The notes under the pieces were generated by a model. That model saw nothing but the letters and a program-made list of their open reading frames with translations. It searched no databases and was not told the DNA's origin. A program made the translations under genes and the position numbers. DNA of 64,000 nt, from NCBI RefSeq assembly GCF_003268815.1, contig NZ_QLSV01000003.1, positions 62,001-126,000 of the forward strand, in the 5' to 3' direction. This document shows positions 15,880 to 24,528 of this stretch, one piece after another. Source of the stretch: Flavobacterium lacus. GTDB taxonomy: Bacteria; Bacteroidota; Bacteroidia; Flavobacteriales; Flavobacteriaceae. Numbering within the stretch: the first letter of the stretch is position 1; the number at the start of each line of letters is the position of its first letter.

Positions 15880-18800
15880 TGTTCTTAAAGTATTGCTGAA
15901 CCTTTTGGTTATAATTTGGCCGCAAAGGTAAGCTTTGTCGATTTAAAATCTCAACACTATTTAAATATTGTTGTAATTCTGGTGATAATGGTTTAACCGA
16001 ATTATTGAATTCTTTCTTGTTTGTCTCCGATTGCCGCTTGGTATCTTCACCTTGTTGTTGAACTGCTTTTTCCAACTTCAGCATTTCATAATTGATATTC
16101 AACATCCGCTGCAGCACCTCGTTTTTAAAACCTTTATTCAAAATTTGCTTCTCGGCATCTTTCATTTGATCCAACACTTTTTGACCGCCGGGCGTTAAAC
16201 CTTGCTTCTTTAATTCATCTTCTAATTGTTGTCGCAAACGACGCTGTTCTTGGTAAATTTCCATTAATTCCCGAGCGTTTTCTTCACCATCATTACTGCC
16301 TTGACCGCCACCGCTTCCTTCCCCGGGTTTATTTCCTTTTTGATTACCTTTACCTTTTTCTCCTTCTTTTCCGCCTTCTTTACCGCCGGGCTTTTCGCCT
16401 TTTTCACCTTCTTTTCCTTCACCAGGTTTCTCGCCTTTTTCTCCGTCGCCGGGCTTTTCCCCTTTCTCCATTCCTTCTTTCATCTTTTCAGCAAGACCTT
16501 TTTGTTTCTGAATAATATCGGGCAGCTGCCCTTCGCCTTGACCCGGCTTTGGTTTTCCGCCACCCGCACCCATTCCGGACATCGACATTTGCATATTATT
16601 CATGACATCCGAAAGAAAATCAGCTAGACGATTGGACGCTGATACCGTATATTGTTGGTGCGAAACTCCTTTGGAAATAATTGCTTCTGCCAACGATTCA
16701 AGTGCTTTGTCAACGTTGTAATGCACATTCCCAATTTCTTCCGTAACTTTTTCTGTAATCATTGCATTTCTTAGCGACATTGCAAACAAACTGTCATCAA
16801 CATGTTTAAATTGCTGTTTCAAATCTTGTTGCGTTTTTAAATATTTATTATACGAAGGAGCACCTTTTTTTAATCCTTTGAATTGCTTCATTAAATCTTC
16901 TTGCGAAAAAGAAAAAGCCAATAAGTTATCTAAAATCTGCCGCATCATTTTGATGTCTTCTTCCATTTGTTCCATCTCTGCACCAGCCATGGCTTGTTGC
17001 ATCTGCATGCTCATTTGCTTCATTTTTTGAGCCGCACTTTTTTGTTTTGGTTTGGCTTTGTCTTTCTTATCTTTATTTAGCTCATCAGAAGCTTTCTCCA
17101 TATCTTCTTCGATACTTTTTTCCTGTTTCTCATCAGATGGAATATCGATCGGCGACTTCAATTCTTTATTGTCTTTTTCCAACTGACGTAATTCTTCCTG
17201 AATTTTATCAAATTCTTTGTTGATTTCCTCTTGCTTTTCAGCCGTGTTTTCTTTCTCTTCTTTTGATAATTTATCTTGTTTGTCGGCCAATTTGTCTAAT
17301 TTCTTGATTAGTTGTTCGGCCTTCTTTTCAACATAATATTTCTTGGTCAATTCAACCAACTGTTCTAAATTTTTCGCCTGATTTTTAGAATTTTGTTTGA
17401 TTTTGTCTAACTTTTCTTCAATATCTAAATCCTGAATTTTCTCTGAAAGCTTTTGAAGTTCATCTAGTAATTTCTGATTTTCTTCGGATTGCTTTTCAGC
17501 ATTTTCAGCACGTTTTTCAAGTTGTTCTTTGAATTCGTCCTTTTCTTCTTTATTAAATTCTTTTAAATTCTCTTTCAAATCCTTTGTAAATTCTTTCATC
17601 ATCTCCTCTTGTCGCTTTTGGCGTTTGATGAAATCATTTATTTTTTGTTTGTCTTTAAATTCTAAGCTTTCTTTTTCTTTACTCATTTTCTGCAACTTTT
17701 CTAACTCAGATAGCTGCTTATCCTGATTCTTTAAAGACTTTTGAATGCTATTAATATTATCATTTTGTTGTTTGAGTTGCTCGTCTTCACGTTCTTCTTC
17801 AGTACTGATTCGATCGGAAAAAACAGAAGATTTTGAACTTTTAAAGTTGTGAATCGGATCATTATCAAAAACTTCAAAATAATATTCGTACGAAACACCT
17901 TCTTCTACGGGAAGATTTCCGGGAAACGTATAGATAAATTGATCAAAAACATCCCTCTTCACGGGAATAGACGATTTTAAAGCAGCTTTTTCATTATTCT
18001 TCGGATAATAGACGATTTGTAATTTAGAAAGCCCAATGTCATCCGAAACTTGACCAATTAAAATATTCTTTTGAACTCGCAAACTATCCGGTGCATTATT
18101 GACCGTAATCGTAGGGAATTGATCTTTGATAGTTGCGATTTGATAGTTTAATTTCTCGTAGTGTTTTACTTTATTATTTGAAGTAAGTATTTGATATTCG
18201 GTATTTTGAAGAACATTTTTAGACAATTTAAATTCATTATTCTCCTGAATAAAATTGGTAAAACCCGAACCATCAGCATATTCAATTTTTGATGTGGCAA
18301 TAGCACTAATTTTCCAACTCACTTTCGTTCCTTCGGGAACAATCGCATTACCTGAGCCTTTGATTATTTCGGCTTTTCGATTTAGATAAGATGGAAATTG
18401 CAGCACCATTTCGAAATTAGAAACGGTAGGAACTGCCACGACTGAAAGTTCATAATCATCCGATGAAACCGCATTCGCTTCAATATGAAATGCAACATTT
18501 TTGGAAGGTTTTGTGAAACGATATTCAAAAACGCCGGGTTTGGTGGTTTCCATAAAATAACTTTCGTCACCAATAAAAATCATAGCATTTTCTGGGACAA
18601 CTTTTCCTTCCGATTTTACTTGAAGAACGTAATCCAACCCTTGCTCTGTTTGTAACTTTTCGTTTAAAACCACAAAAGAAAACGGAGCCGGTGGGGAAAA
18701 TTTTTCATTATATCGCACTACTCGATTCATACTGTCAGCGATAATGTCGCTGTTTCCGGATAACATAAAGAAGCTCAAAAACAACAACGGAACAATCGCC

Positions 18801-19264
18801 CACGGGAGATATTTGGTATTCTTTTTAAAATTGATGGCGTTACTAAACGGAATTGGTTGCAAACTTTTTCCTTTTTGTTCGATGGAAGCCAAAAGCAACT
18901 CTGATTGCTGATTATTTTCGGCTAATTGAAGAAAGTTGGTTAGTTTGTCATTCACTTCAGTGAAATGACTTCCAATAATTTGAGATGCTTGTTTGTAATC
19001 AATTCCTTTTTGAAGTTTAACCAACTTGAAAAGCGGAAACAATATAAATCGTGACAAAAGAACTAGTTGAACGGCGATAAATAACCAAAATAATATCGTT
19101 CTTCCTACTGGTTTTAACCATAGAAAATATTCTACAAAAAGCGTAAAAAAGAAATACAACAACCCAAAACCAACAAATAAAATGACTCCTTTGAGCAGTT
19201 CGTTAGTATAATATTTCTTTATAAATGATTCTAACTTTTGATAAATCAGTGACTTTGTTTCCAA
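15872..19264 (-). CDS. DUF4175 family membrane-anchored coiled-coil protein
   Basis: This 1130-residue protein has two or three hydrophobic segments in the first 175 residues (around 23-45, 53-78 and 150-170). An extracytoplasmic part rich in beta strands runs to about residue 480. A very long Lys/Glu/Gln coiled coil follows from about 490 to 790, with methionine-rich stretches (MKQMSMQMQQAMAGAEM). Residues about 930-990 form a Gly-Glu-Lys-Pro low-complexity block with repeats such as GEKGEKPG. It matches the Bacteroidota DUF4175 family, whose function is unknown; the architecture suggests a scaffold or tether across the periplasm. ybeY overlaps its end by 8 bases. Confidence 0.85.
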   Translation of the reverse strand: METKSLIYQKLESFIKKYYTNELLKGVILFVGFGLLYFFFTLFVEYFLWLKPVGRTILFWLFIAVQLVLLSRFILFPLFKLVKLQKGIDYKQASQIIGSHFTEVNDKLTNFLQLAENNQQSELLLASIEQKGKSLQPIPFSNAINFKKNTKYLPWAIVPLLFLSFFMLSGNSDIIADSMNRVVRYNEKFSPPAPFSFVVLNEKLQTEQGLDYVLQVKSEGKVVPENAMIFIGDESYFMETTKPGVFEYRFTKPSKNVAFHIEANAVSSDDYELSVVAVPTVSNFEMVLQFPSYLNRKAEIIKGSGNAIVPEGTKVSWKISAIATSKIEYADGSGFTNFIQENNEFKLSKNVLQNTEYQILTSNNKVKHYEKLNYQIATIKDQFPTITVNNAPDSLRVQKNILIGQVSDDIGLSKLQIVYYPKNNEKAALKSSIPVKRDVFDQFIYTFPGNLPVEEGVSYEYYFEVFDNDPIHNFKSSKSSVFSDRISTEEEREDEQLKQQNDNINSIQKSLKNQDKQLSELEKLQKMSKEKESLEFKDKQKINDFIKRQKRQEEMMKEFTKDLKENLKEFNKEEKDEFKEQLEKRAENAEKQSEENQKLLDELQKLSEKIQDLDIEEKLDKIKQNSKNQAKNLEQLVELTKKYYVEKKAEQLIKKLDKLADKQDKLSKEEKENTAEKQEEINKEFDKIQEELRQLEKDNKELKSPIDIPSDEKQEKSIEEDMEKASDELNKDKKDKAKPKQKSAAQKMKQMSMQMQQAMAGAEMEQMEEDIKMMRQILDNLLAFSFSQEDLMKQFKGLKKGAPSYNKYLKTQQDLKQQFKHVDDSLFAMSLRNAMITEKVTEEIGNVHYNVDKALESLAEAIISKGVSHQQYTVSASNRLADFLSDVMNNMQMSMSGMGAGGGKPKPGQGEGQLPDIIQKQKGLAEKMKEGMEKGEKPGDGEKGEKPGEGKEGEKGEKPGGKEGGKEGEKGKGNQKGNKPGEGSGGGQGSNDGEENARELMEIYQEQRRLRQQLEDELKKQGLTPGGQKVLDQMKDAEKQILNKGFKNEVLQRMLNINYEMLKLEKAVQQQGEDTKRQSETNKKEFNNSVKPLSPELQQYLNSVEILNRQSLPLRPNYNQKVQQYFKNND

Positions 19265-19371
19265 AATAATATGGCTTTTACTTGTAACCGATAAAAGTAC
19301 AATTTTATTTTTTAGTCAAAAGTTAAAAGTTTTTAAAAGAATTTTATAATTTTAGAGAAACAATTTGAATC

Positions 19372-20400
19372 ATGAAATACTTATGGGCATACAGCATTCC
19401 TGTAGTTGGAATTTTATGTATATTTCAACAAGGTTTGTGGTCGTATTTTTTATTGGTTTTTGTGTTTATTTTAATTCCTATTCTTGAATACATTCTACCG
19501 CTCGATCATTCCAATTATTCAGACGAAGAAAAAGAAAAAAGACTTAAAAATAAGCTTTTTGATTGGTTGTTGTACCTAAACGTTCTAATTGTATATGTAA
19601 GTCTCTTTTTTACGTTTACAATCGTTCAAACAAAGTCGTTACAACTGTATGAACTAATAGGAATAGTGCTCAGTTTAGGAATTATTCTGGGTTCAAACGG
19701 AATAAATGTTGCTCATGAATTGGGACATCGAAAAAAACGTTATGAACGAATTCTGGGTAAACTATTGCTTATTCCGAGTCACTATACTCACTTTTTTATT
19801 GAACACAATCACGGTCATCATTTGGATGTTTCTACTCCGGATGATCCTTCTACGGCGAAATACAATCAAAGCTTGTATTCTTTTTGGTGGCAATCCGTTA
19901 GCGGAACATATTTAAAAGCCTGGAAAATTAAGAAAAAAATCAATAAAATCGATACCATTTCTTTTTTCTCTCCAAAAAATGACATGTTTTGGTTTACAAT
20001 TATCCAAATCACCTATTTGATAAGCTTATATGCTTTTTTTGGTTTAAAAGTCTTATTTGTGGGGATTTCAGCCGGAATAGTAGGTTTTCTTTTGTTGGAA
20101 ACCATCAATTATATTGAACATTATGGTTTGAAAAGAAAAAAAATGCCTTCCGGACGATATGAACGCGTTTCTGAAAAACATTCTTGGAATTCCAATCATA
20201 TTTTAGGAAGAATCATTTTATATGAACTAACAAGGCATAGTGACCATCATTACAAATCAACGAAAGAATATCAAATTTTAGAATGTCATGAGGAAAGTCC
20301 ACAATTGCCTTTCGGCTATCCCACTTCAATGGTTTTGTCTTTTATTCCTCCACTTTGGTATTCAATCATGAACAAAAGAATTCCGGAAGAAATGAAATAA
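19372..20400 (+). CDS. Alkane 1-monooxygenase-like integral-membrane di-iron hydroxylase (AlkB type)
   Basis: This 342-residue membrane protein has the histidine boxes of the AlkB/fatty-acid hydroxylase superfamily: HELGH at about 115-119, EHNHGHH at about 144-150, NYIEHYG in the middle and RHSDHH at about 289-294. These would bind two irons. Hydrophobic segments at about 4-42, 65-110, 205-225 and 228-250 form the membrane part. AlkB enzymes put an oxygen on terminal carbons of alkanes using electrons from rubredoxin; the real substrate here could be another lipid. No rubredoxin or rubredoxin reductase gene is nearby, so the electron donor must come from elsewhere. Length is slightly shorter than classical AlkB. 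Confidence 0.82.
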   Translation: MKYLWAYSIPVVGILCIFQQGLWSYFLLVFVFILIPILEYILPLDHSNYSDEEKEKRLKNKLFDWLLYLNVLIVYVSLFFTFTIVQTKSLQLYELIGIVLSLGIILGSNGINVAHELGHRKKRYERILGKLLLIPSHYTHFFIEHNHGHHLDVSTPDDPSTAKYNQSLYSFWWQSVSGTYLKAWKIKKKINKIDTISFFSPKNDMFWFTIIQITYLISLYAFFGLKVLFVGISAGIVGFLLLETINYIEHYGLKRKKMPSGRYERVSEKHSWNSNHILGRIILYELTRHSDHHYKSTKEYQILECHEESPQLPFGYPTSMVLSFIPPLWYSIMNKRIPEEMK

Positions 20401-20445
20401 ATAATTTACTCACTTTTATTCAACATAAAAAAGCAAACTAAATCT

Positions 20446-20453
20446 TATCTTTG
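20446..20453 (+). promoter_or_regulatory. -7 promoter box of gltX
   Basis: Reads TATCTTTG (TAnnTTTG), 17 bases before the gltX ATG at 20471. Confidence 0.55.
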
Positions 20454-20470
20454 CCAAAATTTTTACACAA

Positions 20471-21976
20471 ATGTCAAGACCTGTTCGCGTTCGTTTTGCA
20501 CCCAGTCCAACCGGACCATTGCATATTGGTGGAGTGAGAACCGCTTTGTTCAATTATTTATTTGCGAAAAAAAATAACGGCGTTTTTTATCTGCGTATTG
20601 AAGATACTGACCAAAATCGCTTTGTTCCCGGAGCGGAACAATACATTTTTGAAGCGTTGGAATGGTTGGGAATTTCACCTTCTGAAACGGTTGGAAAAAA
20701 CGAAAAATTTGGTCCATATCGTCAGAGTGAACGTAAACATTTATATAAACAATATGCCGATCAATTGATCCATTCAGGTTGGGCGTATTATGCGTTTGAT
20801 ACTCCGGAAGCTTTGGATATGCATAGAAAACAACACGAAGAACAAGGAAAAACATTTATTTATAATTGGCATAACCGTGAAAAATTAGATACTTCGTTGG
20901 TGTTGTCAATTGAAGAAACGAACAAAAGAATTGCTGCCGGCGAAGATTTTGTGATTCGCTTCAAAACACCTGTGAATGAAGTTTTAGAATTGAAAGACAT
21001 CATTCGTGGCGATATAAAATTTGACACTAACTTATTGGATGACAAAGTTTTATTTAAAAGTGATGGAATGCCAACCTATCATTTGGCCAACATTGTAGAT
21101 GATCATTTGATGGAAACCTCACACGTAATTCGTGGTGAAGAATGGTTGCCTTCACTCCCACTTCACCATTTGTTGTACAAAGCTTTTGGTTGGGAAGCAC
21201 CTGAATTTGCACATTTACCGTTGATACTAAAACCCATAGGAAACGGAAAATTATCCAAACGAGATGGTGATAAAATGGGATTTCCGGTTTTTCCGTTGGA
21301 ATGGAAAACAGAAGAGGGAATTTCATCCGGTTATCGAGAAACAGGTTATTTTCCGGAAACAGTAATCAACTTTTTAGCCTTATTGGGTTGGAATGACGGA
21401 ACCGACCAAGAATTATTTTCATTAAACGAATTAGTAGAAAAATTCGATTTAAATCGTGTTCACAAAGCTGGTGCTAAATTTGATCCGGATAAAAACAAAT
21501 GGTTTAATCATCAGTATTTACAAAAGAAAAGTGATGTAGAATTAACAGAAATCTTTTCTTCTGTTTTAACAGAAAAAGGAATTTCTATTGAAAATGATAA
21601 ACTAATTAAAATCGTTTCTTCCATAAAAGAACGAGCGAATTTTGTGTCTAATTTTTGGGAACTATCCGATTACTTCTTCGAAGCTCCTACTTCATATGAT
21701 GAAAAAGCATCCAAAAACTGGAAAGAAGAAACGCCGGCTTTGATGAAACAAGTGATTGCCGTTTTAGAATCGATTGACGATTTTACTTCTTTAAACATCG
21801 AAACGATTTTGAAAGATTGGATGACCACCAACGAAATTGGTATGGGAAAAGTAATGCAGCCACTTCGATTAAGTTTGGTTGGAGCTCTAAAAGGCCCACA
21901 CCTGTTTGATATTATTGAACTGATTGGTAAAGAAGAAACAGTTAAAAGAATACTAAAAGCAATAGAAAAAATTTAA
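20471..21976 (+). CDS. gltX: Glutamyl-tRNA synthetase
   Basis: A class I aminoacyl-tRNA synthetase of 501 residues that charges tRNA-Glu. It shows the HIGH-type motif in PSPTGPLHIGG (residues 11-21), the KMSKS-type loop as KLSKR at 260-264, and family blocks YLRIEDTDQNRF and YHLANIVDDHLM with VIRGEEWLPSLP. The C-terminal anticodon-binding region (about 330-501) is complete. A separate glnS at 26601-28283 implies that tRNA-Gln is charged directly, so this enzyme is probably of the discriminating type; that is inference. It has its own promoter box at 20446-20453. Confidence 0.97.
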   Translation: MSRPVRVRFAPSPTGPLHIGGVRTALFNYLFAKKNNGVFYLRIEDTDQNRFVPGAEQYIFEALEWLGISPSETVGKNEKFGPYRQSERKHLYKQYADQLIHSGWAYYAFDTPEALDMHRKQHEEQGKTFIYNWHNREKLDTSLVLSIEETNKRIAAGEDFVIRFKTPVNEVLELKDIIRGDIKFDTNLLDDKVLFKSDGMPTYHLANIVDDHLMETSHVIRGEEWLPSLPLHHLLYKAFGWEAPEFAHLPLILKPIGNGKLSKRDGDKMGFPVFPLEWKTEEGISSGYRETGYFPETVINFLALLGWNDGTDQELFSLNELVEKFDLNRVHKAGAKFDPDKNKWFNHQYLQKKSDVELTEIFSSVLTEKGISIENDKLIKIVSSIKERANFVSNFWELSDYFFEAPTSYDEKASKNWKEETPALMKQVIAVLESIDDFTSLNIETILKDWMTTNEIGMGKVMQPLRLSLVGALKGPHLFDIIELIGKEETVKRILKAIEKI

Positions 21977-21992
21977 TTTTGTTAAAAGGTTT

Positions 21993-22000
21993 TACTTTTG
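21993..22000 (+). promoter_or_regulatory. -7 promoter box for the 22.0-23.3 kb gene pair
   Basis: Reads TACTTTTG (TAnnTTTG) and ends 4 bases before the ATG at 22005, so a transcript from it would be leaderless or nearly so. Confidence 0.45.
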
Positions 22001-22004
22001 CAAC

Positions 22005-22394
22005 ATGTTAAATGTACTTCGGCATTCTAAAATAACAACTTTTGTTTGGGGATTTATGGCGTTCTACCTGCTTAATATCAGTGTAGATGTCACTTCTTTA
22101 TTTGATGAAAAAGAGCAAAAAAACAAAAATTACAACGAACAAGAAAGTATTATCGAATTAGTTTTTGAAAAAGTTTTAGGTTTTGAAGAGGCAATTCCGG
22201 AAAATAACGCAAACGACAGTGAACATAATCCGACTATGAAAAAGGGGTTTTCAATGGACAAATTTGTGTTACCCTTTTATGAAATAAATACCAAACTAAT
22301 TGTTTTTAATCCCATTAAAAAGAGTTTTTACTATTCTAAAAATAGCTGCCTAAAACCTTCACTAGAAATTCATTCTCCTCCGCCGGAAGTTTAA
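22005..22394 (+). CDS. Small protein with one N-terminal membrane segment, unknown function
   Basis: I do not recognise this 129-residue protein. It has a hydrophobic segment at about residues 8-27 (FVWGFMAFYLLNISVDV), which could be a signal anchor. A charged, poorly structured middle follows (EKEQKNKNYNEQES), then a C-terminal part ending in the proline-rich HSPPPEV. A promoter box lies directly upstream, and a predicted outer-membrane protein gene begins 78 bases downstream in the same direction, so the two may form an operon. The Pro-rich end resembles short tails on small envelope proteins I recall beside Bacteroidota transport genes, but I do not assign a family. Confidence 0.6.
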   Translation: MLNVLRHSKITTFVWGFMAFYLLNISVDVTSLFDEKEQKNKNYNEQESIIELVFEKVLGFEEAIPENNANDSEHNPTMKKGFSMDKFVLPFYEINTKLIVFNPIKKSFYYSKNSCLKPSLEIHSPPPEV

Positions 22395-22472
22395 TTTATT
22401 TTATTCGACAAACTTGTTTTCTACTTAGAAACAGGTAAAATCATTCGTATAAATTTTTAAAATTAAACAATT

Positions 22473-23327
22473 ATGTACACATTTAATTTGAAGCAAATTC
22501 TGTGCTTCTTTTCAATGCTTTTTTTAAGTCAAATTTCCTTTTCACAAACCGAAAATACAACAAAAGACAGTTTGTATATCAAGGAGGTTTTAACTAAAAC
22601 AGAAAAACCTAAAGTGCTTCACGCCGAGCCTTTGTATATCGATTTAATTCGTGACTTAGGAGCCAGAAAAGGCGAAAAAGAATGGAATCTTGGTTTCGGA
22701 ATTACCGACAATAATGACTATGATGAATATTTAGCATTGGTAGAATATGAATGGGCTCCAATCGACCGATTAGGTTTAGAAGTCGAATTGCCCTTCACCA
22801 TCTATCCATCCAACAAAAACGGAATGGCTCCCGGAAGCAAGCTAAACAGCATAAAATTAGCCGCTCAATATTCCTTTTACGTATCCGAAAAACAAAAAAC
22901 TTCGTTAGCTCTTGGCTATATTCAAGAGTTTGAAATGAATGAATTTAATAATTACCAAAACGGAAAATTGTTTGTCGGCAATGTTTACAATCCGTTTTTT
23001 GTCGCAGCCAAACGTTGGGGAAATAATTTTCATACCCTACTCTATACCGGGCCTTTATTTATTCATCATTTTGAAGACAACTCAACGGATACCAACTGGC
23101 AAATTAACAGCAACCTACATTATATGATCCCGGGTACTAGAAATTTTATTGGTATTGAATTCAATAAGGAAGTCACCAAAACTGATTTTGATATGACCAT
23201 TCGTCCACAAATGCGAGTTGGAATTGCCGATAACTTATTGATAGGCATTGTAACAGGAATTCCGATTAGTCGCGAAAATGAACGATTTAGCACATTTTTG
23301 AGATTGATTTATGAGCCCGGACATTAA
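22473..23327 (+). CDS. Predicted outer-membrane beta-barrel protein with an HAEPLYIDLIRDLG motif
   Basis: This 284-residue protein has a signal peptide (residues 1-24, ending SQISFS). A short spacer leads to the motif HAEPLYIDLIRDLGARKGE, which I recall as a conserved start of a Bacteroidota family often annotated vaguely. The rest alternates polar and hydrophobic residues with aromatic girdles (LALVEYEWAPIDRLGLEVELPF, KLAAQYSFYVS, FHTLLYTGPLFIHHF) as in an outer-membrane barrel, and ends in a strand rather than a secretion signal. It lacks a plug or TonB box. The role is unknown; transport of a small solute or metal is only a guess from the topology. Confidence 0.65.
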   Translation: MYTFNLKQILCFFSMLFLSQISFSQTENTTKDSLYIKEVLTKTEKPKVLHAEPLYIDLIRDLGARKGEKEWNLGFGITDNNDYDEYLALVEYEWAPIDRLGLEVELPFTIYPSNKNGMAPGSKLNSIKLAAQYSFYVSEKQKTSLALGYIQEFEMNEFNNYQNGKLFVGNVYNPFFVAAKRWGNNFHTLLYTGPLFIHHFEDNSTDTNWQINSNLHYMIPGTRNFIGIEFNKEVTKTDFDMTIRPQMRVGIADNLLIGIVTGIPISRENERFSTFLRLIYEPGH

Positions 23328-23375
23328 TTAAATGGTTGTCGTGCTGAATTTTAGAATTGATCATTAAATTTTCTA

Positions 23376-23383
23376 TACCTTTG
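23376..23383 (+). promoter_or_regulatory. -7 promoter box of the CNNM/CBS gene
   Basis: Reads TACCTTTG (TAnnTTTG), 34 bases before the ATG at 23418. Confidence 0.5.
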
Positions 23384-23417
23384 AGCCTTGATTTCAATTG
23401 TTTTTTAAATACCAAAC

Positions 23418-24482
23418 ATGACACTTTTATTTGTTTATTTGTTTATCGCCTTATTTACCTCTTTCATTTGTTCAATATTGGAAGCTGTTTTACTCTCCAC
23501 ACCACTCTCTTTTCTCAAAGCAAAGGTAGAACAAGGTGATAGTGATGCGATAACTTTTATAAAGCTGAAAGAAGATATAGACAAACCGTTATCGGCTATT
23601 TTATCGCTCAACACAGTTGCTCATACAGTTGGAGCGGCAGGAGTTGGAGCACAAGCCACTATTGTTTTTGGTGAAGCTTATTTTGGAATTGTTTCGGCAA
23701 TTCTTACCATTTTGATTTTAGTTTTGACGGAAATAATTCCAAAGACGTTAGGAGCAAACTACAGTAGAGAATTAATGGGAATTGCAGCAAAATCTATCAA
23801 TATAATGATTTTTATTACTTATCCCTTGGTCGTTATTTCTGCTGTTTTAACCAAAATGCTTTCGAGAAGTGAAAAAGAATTAACAACCAGTAGAGAGGAA
23901 ATTTCTGCTTTAGCAAGTATTGGTACAGAAGAAGGTATTTTTGGAGAGAAAGAAAATAAAATTATTCAGAACCTAATTAAACTAAAAGGGATAAAAATTT
24001 CTGAAATTATGACGCCAAGAATTGTCGTTGTGGTTGCGAATGAAGAAATGACACTACAAGAGTTTTTGAATAACAAAGATTTTCTTCATTTTTCACGAAT
24101 TCCAATTTATGAAGGAAACCGCGATAACATTACTGGATATATTTTTAGAGAATTAGTATTTGAAAAATTGGCCGAAGATCAATTTGATTTAAAACTAAAA
24201 GACATCCGAAGAGATATTGTAACTTTTCCTAAAATAACTACCTTATTTGATGCTTGGGAAGAATTACTTCATAACAAAGAGCAAATCTCATTAATTTCAG
24301 ATGAATATGGTGGAATGGACGGAATCGCAACACTCGAAGACATTATCGAAACGCTTTTAGGCTTTGAAATCGTAGATGAAAAAGACAAAGTGGAAGACAT
24401 GCAACAATATGCTATGGAGCGTTGGAAAACAAAGCAAAAGAAATATGAGATATTAAAAAATATTTCGAGAGATGAAGATTAA
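23418..24482 (+). CDS. CNNM-type (DUF21) transporter with paired CBS domains
   Basis: This 354-residue membrane protein has a CNNM/DUF21 transmembrane region (about residues 1-140) containing SFICSILEAVLLSTPLSF, ILSLNTVAHTVGAAGVGAQ and ILTEIIPKTLGANYSR (VLTEIIPKT core). A cytosolic pair of CBS domains follows (about 190-325) with GIKISEIMTPRIVVV and SLISDEYGGMDGIATLEDIIETLLG. CNNM/CorB proteins move or sense Mg2+. The C-terminal CorC_HlyC domain of longer members is absent, so this is the short form. A strong bidirectional terminator separates it from the converging gene. Confidence 0.88.
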   Translation: MTLLFVYLFIALFTSFICSILEAVLLSTPLSFLKAKVEQGDSDAITFIKLKEDIDKPLSAILSLNTVAHTVGAAGVGAQATIVFGEAYFGIVSAILTILILVLTEIIPKTLGANYSRELMGIAAKSINIMIFITYPLVVISAVLTKMLSRSEKELTTSREEISALASIGTEEGIFGEKENKIIQNLIKLKGIKISEIMTPRIVVVVANEEMTLQEFLNNKDFLHFSRIPIYEGNRDNITGYIFRELVFEKLAEDQFDLKLKDIRRDIVTFPKITTLFDAWEELLHNKEQISLISDEYGGMDGIATLEDIIETLLGFEIVDEKDKVEDMQQYAMERWKTKQKKYEILKNISRDED

Positions 24483-24491
24483 ACTCATACA

Positions 24492-24525
24492 AAAAAGGGT
24501 TTCTCACGTTAGAGAAACCCTTTTT
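24492..24525. terminator. Bidirectional Rho-independent terminator
   Basis: A 14-bp perfect stem (24492-24505 with 24512-24525) around a 6-base loop, built on GGGTTTCTC/GAGAAACCC with A and T tracts on either side. It sits between the convergent CNNM gene (stop 24482) and the barrel gene (stop 24529), so it can serve both. Confidence 0.9.
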
Positions 24526-24528
24526 CTG

